8,096 bases of DNA from Bog-473 sp035552095 (GTDB lineage Bacteria > Actinomycetota > Acidimicrobiia > Acidimicrobiales > RAAP-2), in NCBI GenBank assembly GCA_035552095.1, contig DASZMA010000132.1:1-8096 (forward strand). Reading direction: 5' to 3'. Shown here piece after piece: positions 1 through 5,957 of this stretch (position 1 is the stretch's first letter; the number at the start of each line of letters is the position of its first letter). The notes beneath the pieces are model-generated. The model had not been told where the DNA came from, made no database searches, and saw only the letters and a program-made list of their open reading frames with translations. The translations under genes were made by a program, and so were the position numbers.

Positions 1-937
1 CGGACAGGTAGGCGGCCACCCAGGAGTGGAAGACGACCAGCGGGCGGCTGTCGTCGATGGTGGCGGCCACCGCGTCCAGGTCGTCCACCAGGTCGCCCTC
101 GAAGATGGCCGGCCGCCCGGTGGTGGTGCGGGCGATCGCCAGGGCGGCCCGCAGGCGGATGAAGCGGGGCAGGTTGTCCGGCCACTGGCAGGCCAGCAGC
201 CAGCGGGCGGCGTCCTCGGAGTCGGGGTCGATGGGCTGGCGGTCCAGACCGGCCCGGGCGGCGACGGGAGGCGGGCGCAGCGGGGGGAGTGCGGCCAGCT
301 CGCCCCGCACCGTGCAGTCGAGCCTGACCGGGGAGCCGTCCGCGCCGGCTTCGAGCACGGCGCCGTCGGCCCGTTGGCGGTAGGTGTAGGCGTAACGGTC
401 GAACAGCAGGTTGAGTCCGGCCGAGGTGCCAAGGTCCAGCAGGGAGATGGGTTGGCTCTCGCCGTAGGAAGCGGCGATGGCGCAGAGGGCGGGCAGGAGG
501 GCGGCGCACCGCCCTACCTCGTTGGTCTGGGTGCTGCGGACGGCGATCAGGGGGAGGAGCTCGGCCCGCTTGGTCAGGCAGAAGTCCCTGAAGTCGGCCA
601 CCAGTTCGGCCACCGGGTCCGCCCCGGGTGGAGGCGGGGCACGCGTGGTGCCGGTGACCAGCCGCACCGTGTCGTAGTGGGCGGCCAGGGGATGGGCCAC
701 CCCGCCCAGCAGCAGGAAGTGCACGGCGGCCAGCAGCAGGTTGGGCCGGCGCTGGGCCAGGGGCGCCTGCTCCATCAGGGCCAGCAGCTCGGGGTCCTCC
801 GCCACGCCCCGGCAGATAGCGGCGTAGGTGACGGCGCCGTCGCGCTCGACCGCCGCCGCGAATTGACGGAACTGGTCGGCCAGCGGCAGCTCGTCCGGGG
901 ACGGCTCGGCGGACGGCTCGGCCACCGGCTCGGCCAT
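1..937 (-). CDS. DUF2332 family protein (C-terminus cut off by window edge)
   Basis: The minus-strand frame is open from the ATG at 937 to base 1, giving 312 codons with no stop; the C-terminus lies outside the window. I recognise the DUF2332 family from several blocks: RPNLLLAAVHFLLLGG (residues 65-79), TNEVGR (138-143) and LLDLGTSAGLNLLFDRY (166-182). The last resembles the glycine-rich SAM-binding motif I of class I methyltransferases, so a methyltransferase-like fold is plausible; activity and substrate are unknown. A later block, VVFHSWVAAYL (301-311), resembles the strand ending the Rossmann-like core. No signal peptide or membrane segment is seen, so it is probably cytoplasmic. The start was chosen because it lies 4 bp after the sortase stop (944-942), which suggests translational coupling. 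The N-terminus carries three AEP(V/S) units encoded by a 12-bp tandem repeat; the GTG at codon 5 is a possible alternative start. Family assignment is fairly sure, function is not. Confidence 0.85.
   Translation of the reverse strand, partial: MAEPVAEPSAEPSPDELPLADQFRQFAAAVERDGAVTYAAICRGVAEDPELLALMEQAPLAQRRPNLLLAAVHFLLLGGVAHPLAAHYDTVRLVTGTTRAPPPPGADPVAELVADFRDFCLTKRAELLPLIAVRSTQTNEVGRCAALLPALCAIAASYGESQPISLLDLGTSAGLNLLFDRYAYTYRQRADGAVLEAGADGSPVRLDCTVRGELAALPPLRPPPVAARAGLDRQPIDPDSEDAARWLLACQWPDNLPRFIRLRAALAIARTTTGRPAIFEGDLVDDLDAVAATIDDSRPLVVFHSWVAAYLS
899..934 (-). repeat. Three 12-bp tandem repeats at the DUF2332 N-terminus
   Basis: Directly after the ATG, the minus strand holds three consecutive 12-bp units: GCCGAGCCGGTG, then GCCGAGCCGTCC twice. 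They encode AEPV-AEPS-AEPS. Because 12 is a multiple of three, unit gain or loss would keep the reading frame. Confidence 0.75.
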
Positions 938-941
938 CGAC

Positions 942-1844
942 TCAGAAGCTGGCGGGCAGCAGGGGCGAGATGGCCCCGAAGAAGACGTAGAGGAGGGCCA
1001 GGAGGCCGATGGTGCCGGTGCCGTAGATGGCCCAGCGTTGACGCCGGAAGCGGTGGGCCACCAGCAGGACAATGGCGCCGGCGATGGCGCACACGATGCC
1101 CCAGAGCACGGCACTGAGCAGGGTGCCGTTGGAGTTGCCGGCCAGGTCGCCGCTGTGGGGCTTGGCGGCCGGTTTGCCCGCGGCCAGGCCGGAGTTGGGG
1201 AACAGCTGCGAGTGGGTCAGCTTGGCCAGCACCACCAGCCGGGTCGACGCGCTGAAGCGCGGATTGCAGGTGGTCAGGGTCAGGAAGGCGCCGAAGGCGT
1301 TCTTGAGCACCGAGCCGTCGGAGGGGGAGACGACCGAGGTCTTGACGGCGTCGTAGACGAAGATGCCCTGGGTGGTGGTGAGCACAATGGGATCACCGAC
1401 CTTGACCGCGTCGAGATTGTAGAAGGGGTGGCCGTAGGTAGTGCGGTGCCCGGCAATGGCCGAGTTGCCGGGTTGGCCGGGCAGCGGGGTGCCGATGTAG
1501 TGGCCGGGGCCCTGGCGCAGGTCGTTGGTGTTGGTCCCCTCCACCGCCACCTGGTTGATGCCGATCACGGGGATGCGGATGTCGCCGATGGGCGTGCCCT
1601 CGGGCGGGGCGGCGGTGGTGGGCGCCACGACCGGGGGGCCGGTGGGCAGCTTGTCCAGGGCGGTGGCGTTGGCCAGCGCCTGCTTGACCTCGTTGTTCTT
1701 GGTCTGCTTGGCCAGCGTGGTGCGCAGGGCGTTCTGGGTGTGTGCTTCCTGCAGGGAGGTGCCCCAGACCTGGTAGGCCGCGAAAAGCAGCAGGACGATT
1801 CCCCCGCCGATGAGGACTTTTCCGATGTGGCCCAGGACTCGCAT
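942..1844 (-). CDS. Class E-like sortase with one N-terminal and two C-terminal membrane segments
   Basis: A 300-residue sortase: an extracytoplasmic cysteine transpeptidase that cleaves a sorting signal on secreted proteins and attaches them, usually to peptidoglycan. The catalytic residues are visible: His133 in AIAGHRTTYGHPF, Cys193 in LTLTTCNPRFSA, and Arg202 in STRLVVLAKL. The TLTTC context fits class D/E sortases, and the actinobacterial setting favours class E. Layout: hydrophobic segment 8-27, linker with a Pro/Ala/Thr-rich stretch about 66-84, sortase beta-barrel about 88-210, flexible Gly/Ala/Pro linker 215-240, then hydrophobic segments about 242-264 and 272-293. The basic stretch HRFRRQR (264-270) between the last two should be cytoplasmic, which puts the catalytic core outside. 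The two C-terminal segments are more than a simple class E protein needs. It lies 57 bp after the L,D-transpeptidase and 4 bp before the DUF2332 gene. No LPXTG/LAXTG-type substrate is encoded in the window. There is no Shine-Dalgarno; a TAATCT box lies 9 bp upstream of the ATG. Confidence 0.92.
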   Translation of the reverse strand: MRVLGHIGKVLIGGGIVLLLFAAYQVWGTSLQEAHTQNALRTTLAKQTKNNEVKQALANATALDKLPTGPPVVAPTTAAPPEGTPIGDIRIPVIGINQVAVEGTNTNDLRQGPGHYIGTPLPGQPGNSAIAGHRTTYGHPFYNLDAVKVGDPIVLTTTQGIFVYDAVKTSVVSPSDGSVLKNAFGAFLTLTTCNPRFSASTRLVVLAKLTHSQLFPNSGLAAGKPAAKPHSGDLAGNSNGTLLSAVLWGIVCAIAGAIVLLVAHRFRRQRWAIYGTGTIGLLALLYVFFGAISPLLPASF

Positions 1845-1853
1845 CGCGCCAAG

Positions 1854-1859
1854 AGATTA
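1854..1859 (-). promoter_or_regulatory. Candidate -10 box for the sortase gene
   Basis: TAATCT on the minus strand (1859-1854) lies 9 nt before the sortase ATG at 1844. It matches the TANNNT form of the actinobacterial housekeeping -10. Transcription from it would begin at or within a few bases of the start codon, giving a leaderless or nearly leaderless mRNA. I see no clear -35 hexamer. Confidence 0.4.
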
Positions 1860-1863
1860 GGTC

Positions 1864-1880
1864 GGGAACCGCCCGTTCCC
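1864..1880. repeat. Short inverted repeat in the transpeptidase-sortase gap
   Basis: GGGAAC, a 5-nt spacer CGCCC, then GTTCCC: a perfect 6-bp inverted repeat just upstream of the candidate sortase -10 box. No T-run follows on the minus strand, so it is a poor intrinsic terminator. It could be an operator half-site pair or a weak RNA hairpin, or mean nothing. Confidence 0.3.
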
Positions 1881-1888
1881 GAGGCAGG

Positions 1889-1910
1889 CCCTAGCCCTGC
1901 CCTAGCCCTG
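1889..1910. repeat. Perfect 11-bp tandem duplication across the transpeptidase stop codon
   Basis: CCCTAGCCCTG occurs twice in direct succession (1889-1899 and 1900-1910). The copy at 1900-1910 supplies the last codons and the TAG stop (1904-1902) of the L,D-transpeptidase on the minus strand. The other copy lies just beyond the stop and, being 11 bp, is in a different frame. Confidence 0.7.
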
Positions 1911-3032
1911 GACGGTGACCAGGGTTCCGAGCGGGGTGAGGGGGTAGACGACGGCGGCGTTGGCCACGGGGATCTCCACGCAGCCGACGCTCTGGGGGAA
2001 GCCGTAGTGCGACCGGATGAAGCCGTGCAGGGCGTCGCCGCCGGTGAAGTAGCTCACCCAGGGGATGCCCGGGTCGCTGTACTTGGAGCCGTCCGGGTTG
2101 GTCCCGCTCATGGTGGTCACGTTGTAGCGGGCGTAGACGGGCCAGGTCCCATTCGGGGTGGGCGCCGCGCCCACGCCGGTGTTGACCAGGGTGCTGTAGA
2201 CCGTGTTGCCGTTCTCGAAGACGGTGGCCGTCTCGGGCGAGTGCTTGGACACCAGGACGTAGTCGTAGGGGAGGGCGTTGGCGTGGCCGCTCTGCAGGTC
2301 AGCCAGCAGGTCGCTCCAGACCTGCGGCCCAGCCAGGCCGTCGGTCTTGAGGCCGTGCTGGGACTCGAAGTTCATCACGGCGCCCTTGGTGATCACGTTG
2401 TAGGTACCGGGGGTCCACAGCGAGGTCAGGGCGGCGGCCTGGTTGACCCAGCGCCAGCTGAACGTGCCCACCTGGTCGTTGCCTTCCTGGGCCGGCGAGG
2501 TGACCGGCGCGGCCGGGGTGAAGGTGAGGGGGAGGTAGCCCAACTCGGCCAGCAGCTGCTGTAGGCGCAGGGTGGAGCCCTGCGCAACGGTGAACGAGCT
2601 GGTCAGCGTCGAAGCCAGGTGTTGCCCGCGTGAGCCCACGATGCCGTCGACCCCGCCGGGAACGGTGATGGTCTCGGTGGCCCCGGGCACCAGGGGGCCG
2701 ATGGCCTGGTACTGCAGCAGGGAGGGGGAGAGCACCGACCAGGCGCCGTCGATGGCCGGGGTCAGGGTGGGCATCGGGCTGCCCGGGGCCAGATCGGTGG
2801 AGAACTGGACCGAGATGGTGGAGCCGGCGGCCACGCTGTCGCCGGTCGGCGTGGTGGACACAACGGTCAGGTCGGCCGGCGGGGCCACCGGCGCCGCCGC
2901 AGCCGGCACGTCGTGGGAGCGCGTGATGAGCACGAAACCGGCCGCCGCGATGGCCAGCGCGGCCGTGCAGATGACGACGATGAGCCAGGGGCGTCGTCCA
3001 GTAGCTTCCTTTGCGTGACGCGCCGCCGACAT
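1902..3032 (-). CDS. Membrane-anchored L,D-transpeptidase (YkuD fold) with peptidoglycan-binding-like domain
   Basis: A 376-residue envelope enzyme expected to form 3-3 peptide cross-links in peptidoglycan or attach proteins to it. Domains in order: basic N-terminus and a hydrophobic signal-anchor about 15-37; Ala/Pro-rich linker 43-53; an Ig-like beta domain about 54-150; a peptidoglycan-binding-1-like module about 153-246 (LRLQQLLAELGYLP, then ITKGAVMNFESQHGLKTDGLAGPQVW), with an insertion between its halves; and the YkuD catalytic domain about 256-375. Active-site candidates are His336 (LHGFIRSH) and Cys351 (SVGCVEIP). The usual motif is [ST]HGC; here it is SVGC, the spacing from the first His is short, and the Arg normally found after the Cys is absent. 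From memory, related SxGCVE/VR forms exist in actinobacteria, so this looks like a variant subgroup, not a dead enzyme. It starts 33 bp after glnD. There is no Shine-Dalgarno; an extended -10 box lies just upstream. Confidence 0.9.
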   Translation of the reverse strand: MSAARHAKEATGRRPWLIVVICTAALAIAAAGFVLITRSHDVPAAAAPVAPPADLTVVSTTPTGDSVAAGSTISVQFSTDLAPGSPMPTLTPAIDGAWSVLSPSLLQYQAIGPLVPGATETITVPGGVDGIVGSRGQHLASTLTSSFTVAQGSTLRLQQLLAELGYLPLTFTPAAPVTSPAQEGNDQVGTFSWRWVNQAAALTSLWTPGTYNVITKGAVMNFESQHGLKTDGLAGPQVWSDLLADLQSGHANALPYDYVLVSKHSPETATVFENGNTVYSTLVNTGVGAAPTPNGTWPVYARYNVTTMSGTNPDGSKYSDPGIPWVSYFTGGDALHGFIRSHYGFPQSVGCVEIPVANAAVVYPLTPLGTLVTVQG

Positions 3033-3042
3033 AGCACCGGGG

Positions 3043-3051
3043 ATTCTACCA
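3043..3051 (-). promoter_or_regulatory. Extended -10 box upstream of the L,D-transpeptidase gene
   Basis: On the minus strand 3051-3043 reads TGGTAGAAT, which is TGn plus a near-consensus TAGAAT (3048-3043). It lies in the 33-bp gap after glnD and ends 10 nt before the ATG at 3032. It would allow transcription independent of glnD with a leader of only a few bases. No convincing -35 is visible, as is usual for extended -10 promoters. Confidence 0.5.
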
Positions 3052-3065
3052 GGGGTTATGGCTGA

Positions 3066-5432
3066 TTATGAAGTCAAAGCAGCCCAGATGGCCTCGCTGA
3101 TCTCGGCGAGGCGTCGCGGTTCGGTCACCTTCTCGCCCGTAGCCTCACGCACGTAGAAGGCATCGACCACGAGCTCGCCCAGGGTGGAGACCCGGGCCGA
3201 GACCACATCGAGTTGAGCGTCGAAGAGGGCGCGGGTGATGCGGTGCAGCAGCCCGACCTCGTCGGGGGCCCGCACCTCGAGCACGGTGGAGGTCTCCGAG
3301 GCCTCGTTGTCCACGCTCACGTCGGTGCCCAGCACGTGGGCGGCCCGCTGGCGGCGGACCGGGTACACCCGCTCCCGCTCGCTCAACCGTTCGCCGATAG
3401 CCAGGCGGTCCGACAGCACTGCGGCCAGGTCCTCCCGCAGCCGGGCCGTGTCGGGCCAGGTGCCCCGGGCCACCTCGACGGTGAACACCTCGACGGCCAC
3501 GCCGTCGGCCCCGCTGACGTTGGCCGCCCGCACGTCCATCCCGTGGAGGGCCAGGGCCCCGGCCACCGAGGAGAGCAGACCGGGGCGGTCGGGCGCCGCC
3601 ACCACGACCTGCGGCGGTTCCAGCGAGACGGCGGGCAGCCCGCTGCCGCGCACCTCTTCCATCATGGCCCGGTAGGCCGCCGGGATGGCGGCCGGTCCGG
3701 GTGGCTGGGCCTCGCCGGCCAGTTCACGGTCGGCCCGCCGCACCAGCTCGGCCACCAGGCCCGCCTTCCACGTCCCCCAGGCCGACGGCCCGGTGGCCCG
3801 GCTGTCCGCCTCGGTCAGCGCGCCGAGCAGCTGCAGCGTCACCCGGTCGCCGGCGGCGCGGGCCACGTTGGACACCGTGGTCGGGTCGTCGAGGTCGCGC
3901 CGGGTAGCGGTGTCGGGCAGGAGGAGGTGGTGGCGGACCAGGCTGACCAGGATGTCGACGTCGGCCGGGCTGAGGCCCATCCGGGTGGCCATGCGGTCGA
4001 CCACCTCCATGCCCACTTCGGTGTGGTCGCCCGGGAAGCCCTTCCCGATGTCGTGCAACAGGGCACCGAGCAGCAGGAGGTCGGGTCGCTCCACCGTGTC
4101 GGTCAGGCCGGCGGCCAGCGCGGCGGCCTCAAGGAGGTGCCGGTCGACGGTGTACGTGTGATAGGCGTTGCGCTGCGGTTTGTTGCGCACGGCGGCCCAT
4201 TCGGGGATGAGCCGTACCAGCAGACCGTGTTGGTCCAGCGACTCCAGCTTGTCGATGGCGGGACGGCCGAGACCGAGGAGCCGGACCAGGGCGGCCAGCA
4301 GCTCGGGGGGCCAGGGATCGCCGGGCGGCGGCATGCGGTCGGCCAGGCGGTGCAGCGATCCCTTGGCGATGGGCAGGTCGCGCTCGGCCGCCGCCGCGGC
4401 CAGCCGGAAGGCCAGCGACGGGTCGGTCGAGACATCGGCGTCGGCGGTCAGCGCGATCTCGCCGTCCACCTCGACCACGTCGGGCTCCAGCAGCACGGTG
4501 GTGTCCGTCCGGCTGCTGGCCGCCGTCGTGGCGGGATCGCCCCGCCGGAAGCGCCGACGTGGTTTGGGGGAGGGATCCCACAGCCGCCGACGGCGCCACA
4601 CGTCATCGCTAACCCAGGCGATCTGCCGGCCGGCCGCCGACACCGCCGCCATGAGGGCGTCGGCGTCACTGAAGGCCAGGGCGGCGGCGATCTGGTCCTG
4701 GTCCTGGAGTAGGAGCCGGTCCTGCTCGCGCCCGGCGTTGCGGTGGAGCTCGACCCGGACCTTGGTCAGCAGCGCTTCCGCCTCGTCGACCGAGTCGAGA
4801 TCGGCGTAGTCGGTCAGCAACGGGGCGTAGACCGAGATGGCCCGCAACACGCTGACGTCGCGCAAGCCGCCGTGGCTCTCCTTCAGATCCGGTTCGAGCA
4901 GGAAGGCCACATCGCCGGCGGCGGCCCGCCGCTCGGTCATCTGTACCTGCAACTCGGGGAGGTACTTGATGCCCAGGCTGTCCCGCCAGGCGGCCCGGAC
5001 CTTGGTCAACAGCGGATCGGCCACCTTGGCCTCGCCCCAGATCAGGCGGGCGTCGAGCAGCCCCAGGGCGACCCGGACGTCATCGGCCGCGGCATCGAGC
5101 ATCTCGCCCGGCCGGCGCACCGAGTGGTCCAGGCGCACCCCCTGATCCCAGATGGGGTACCAGATGGCATCGGCCAGGGCCTTGATGTCGCGGTGGCCGT
5201 CGTGGACCAGCACCACGTCCAGATCGCTGTAGGGGCAGAGCGAGCTGCGCCCGTAGCCACCTACGGCCAGAAGGGCCAGGTGGCGGCGGGAATCGCCGGA
5301 CGCCCGCTCGGCCACGGCCGACAGCCAGGCGTCCGCCTCGGCGGCGTAGGCCCGGCAGAAGTCCTCACCCTGCAGATCGTGCCTGGCGAGGAGGTTTTGG
5401 CGTCTTTCACGGAGTGACGCCTCGGCAGCCAT
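3066..5432 (-). CDS. glnD: [Protein-PII] uridylyltransferase / uridylyl-removing enzyme GlnD
   Basis: A 788-residue bifunctional nitrogen sensor that adds a nucleotide to PII signal protein (GlnB/GlnK) when glutamine is low and removes it when glutamine is high; in several actinobacteria the modification is adenylylation. The nucleotidyltransferase motif VGGYGRSSLCPYSDLDVVL spans about 57-75, with metal-binding Asp70 and Asp72. The GlnD signature LKESHGGLRDV is at 183-193. The HD hydrolase domain has His432, HD at 460-461 (LLHDIGKGFPGDH) and His500-501. Two C-terminal ACT domains begin near 608 (VVVAAPDRPGLLSSVAGAL) and 716 (VLEVRAPDEVGLLHRITRAL). It is somewhat shorter than the approximately 890-residue enterobacterial protein, but every domain is present. 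No amtB or glnK/glnB lies next to it in the window. The stop is TAA at 3068-3066. The ATG start is supported by an extended -10 box 6 nt upstream; there is no Shine-Dalgarno. Confidence 0.96.
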   Translation of the reverse strand: MAAEASLRERRQNLLARHDLQGEDFCRAYAAEADAWLSAVAERASGDSRRHLALLAVGGYGRSSLCPYSDLDVVLVHDGHRDIKALADAIWYPIWDQGVRLDHSVRRPGEMLDAAADDVRVALGLLDARLIWGEAKVADPLLTKVRAAWRDSLGIKYLPELQVQMTERRAAAGDVAFLLEPDLKESHGGLRDVSVLRAISVYAPLLTDYADLDSVDEAEALLTKVRVELHRNAGREQDRLLLQDQDQIAAALAFSDADALMAAVSAAGRQIAWVSDDVWRRRRLWDPSPKPRRRFRRGDPATTAASSRTDTTVLLEPDVVEVDGEIALTADADVSTDPSLAFRLAAAAAERDLPIAKGSLHRLADRMPPPGDPWPPELLAALVRLLGLGRPAIDKLESLDQHGLLVRLIPEWAAVRNKPQRNAYHTYTVDRHLLEAAALAAGLTDTVERPDLLLLGALLHDIGKGFPGDHTEVGMEVVDRMATRMGLSPADVDILVSLVRHHLLLPDTATRRDLDDPTTVSNVARAAGDRVTLQLLGALTEADSRATGPSAWGTWKAGLVAELVRRADRELAGEAQPPGPAAIPAAYRAMMEEVRGSGLPAVSLEPPQVVVAAPDRPGLLSSVAGALALHGMDVRAANVSGADGVAVEVFTVEVARGTWPDTARLREDLAAVLSDRLAIGERLSERERVYPVRRQRAAHVLGTDVSVDNEASETSTVLEVRAPDEVGLLHRITRALFDAQLDVVSARVSTLGELVVDAFYVREATGEKVTEPRRLAEISEAIWAALTS

Positions 5433-5438
5433 GGCGGG

Positions 5439-5448
5439 AACGTAGCAT
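5439..5448. promoter_or_regulatory. Overlapping divergent -10 boxes between glnD and the small membrane-protein gene
   Basis: The whole divergent intergenic region is 23 bp (5433-5455). On the minus strand TACGTT (5444-5439), preceded by TGC, forms an extended -10 that ends 6 nt before the glnD ATG. On the plus strand TAGCAT (5443-5448) ends 7 nt before the GTG at 5456. The boxes share the central TA step (5443-5444). Both spacings fit leaderless transcripts. The idea that one polymerase site serves both directions is inferred. Confidence 0.5.
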
Positions 5449-5455
5449 TGGGGTC

Positions 5456-5665
5456 GTGAGTAAAGACGTAAGTAGGAGAGACAGCGGCAAACCCGTCACC
5501 GCATCCCACGGGGTGGCCATGGTCGCGGTCGGTGTCGTGGGCGCCATTGTGGCCTTCTGGCTGCTGAGCAGCATCGTCGGGATCATCTTCTTCTTCATCA
5601 AGATCGCCGTCATCGTGGGCCTCATCGGTGGGGCCTTCTGGGTGGTCGGGAAGATCAGAAGGTAG
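5456..5665 (+). CDS. Small hypothetical membrane protein
   Basis: A 69-residue protein of unknown function. Residues 1-18 are polar and basic (SKDVSRRDSGKP). They are followed by a long hydrophobic stretch about 19-65 that could form two membrane helices (about 19-41 and 43-64) with almost no loop, ending in the basic tail GKIRR. The GTG start at 5456 was chosen because a TAGCAT box lies 7 nt upstream, matching leaderless initiation. The frame stays open further upstream to an ATG at 5414, but that would overlap the start of glnD on the opposite strand. It is divergent from glnD with a 23-bp gap. Neighbour position alone does not prove a role in nitrogen control. Its stop lies 35 bp before the tRNA-Cys gene. 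I do not recognise a named family. Confidence 0.7.
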   Translation: MSKDVSRRDSGKPVTASHGVAMVAVGVVGAIVAFWLLSSIVGIIFFFIKIAVIVGLIGGAFWVVGKIRR

Positions 5666-5676
5666 GGACCGCCCAC

Positions 5677-5682
5677 TAGGCT
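5677..5682 (+). promoter_or_regulatory. Candidate -10 box for tRNA-Cys
   Basis: TAGGCT, a common actinobacterial -10 form, ends 18 nt before the mature tRNA-Cys 5' end. The same hexamer precedes the tRNA-Val gene in this window. No good -35 is visible at the usual spacing, so the call is tentative. Confidence 0.35.
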
Positions 5683-5700
5683 GACCCGCCTTGATGTCAC

Positions 5701-5775
5701 GGCGGCGTGGCCGAGTGGTTTAGGCAGCGGCCTGCAAAGCCGTTTACCCCGGTTCGAATCCGGGCGCCGCCTCCA
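5701..5775 (+). tRNA. tRNA-Cys (anticodon GCA), CCA encoded
   Basis: A full cloverleaf can be drawn. Acceptor GGCGGCG (5701-5707) pairs with CGCCGCC (5765-5771). The D stem is GCC/GGC (5710-5712, 5723-5725). The anticodon stem 5727-5731/5739-5743 includes one G-U pair and encloses loop CTGCAAA, with anticodon GCA at 5734-5736. The T stem CCCGG/CCGGG (5748-5752, 5760-5764) encloses loop TTCGAAT. The discriminator base is T5772, and CCA (5773-5775) is encoded. The GCA anticodon gives cysteine. Confidence 0.96.
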
Positions 5776-5798
5776 AGACGTCGGTGCAGGTGGACGAT

Positions 5799-5822
5799 CG
5801 GGGGCTCCCCGTCGTTCGTTTC
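5799..5822 (+). terminator. Possible intrinsic terminator after tRNA-Cys
   Basis: CGGGG-GCT-CCCCG (5799-5811) is a compact GC hairpin with a 3-nt loop, followed by the T-enriched TCGTTCGTTTCT. It lies 24 bp after the tRNA-Cys CCA end. The stem is short and the T-run is interrupted, so it is weak. The rest of 5776-5957 holds no gene I can support. Confidence 0.35.
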
Positions 5823-5957
5823 TGAACTGAAAGCCCATGCCACGGTGACGGCACGGCCTCTCACGGACGTGGGCGGGCTGGGCGCGTGCGTGAGAGAGGG
5901 TTTCTGGCCTCACCGCCTCCGGTAGCCAACCCCGGCTGCAAGCGCGAAGATTCAGGC

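Noticed and set aside
26..1117. A 363-codon open frame on the plus strand
   Set aside because: It is antisense to the DUF2332 and sortase genes, with the same GC-driven artefact composition.
1875..1880. GGGAAC as the -35 of an ECF-sigma promoter for the sortase gene
   Set aside because: No CGTC/CGTT-like -10 lies 16-17 bp downstream; the hexamer is better explained as one arm of the inverted repeat.
1038..2564. A 508-codon open frame on the plus strand
   Set aside because: It lies opposite the sortase and transpeptidase genes. Its Gly/Val/Gln/Arg-rich composition is the usual antisense product of GC-rich coding DNA, and no domain is recognisable.
3213..4712. A 499-codon open frame on the plus strand
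   Set aside because: It is antisense to glnD, which has full domain support. The low-complexity Gly/His/Arg composition shows no motif.
5707..5925. A 72-codon plus-strand frame starting inside tRNA-Cys
   Set aside because: Its N-terminal part is a translation of the tRNA itself, and the rest has no coding character.
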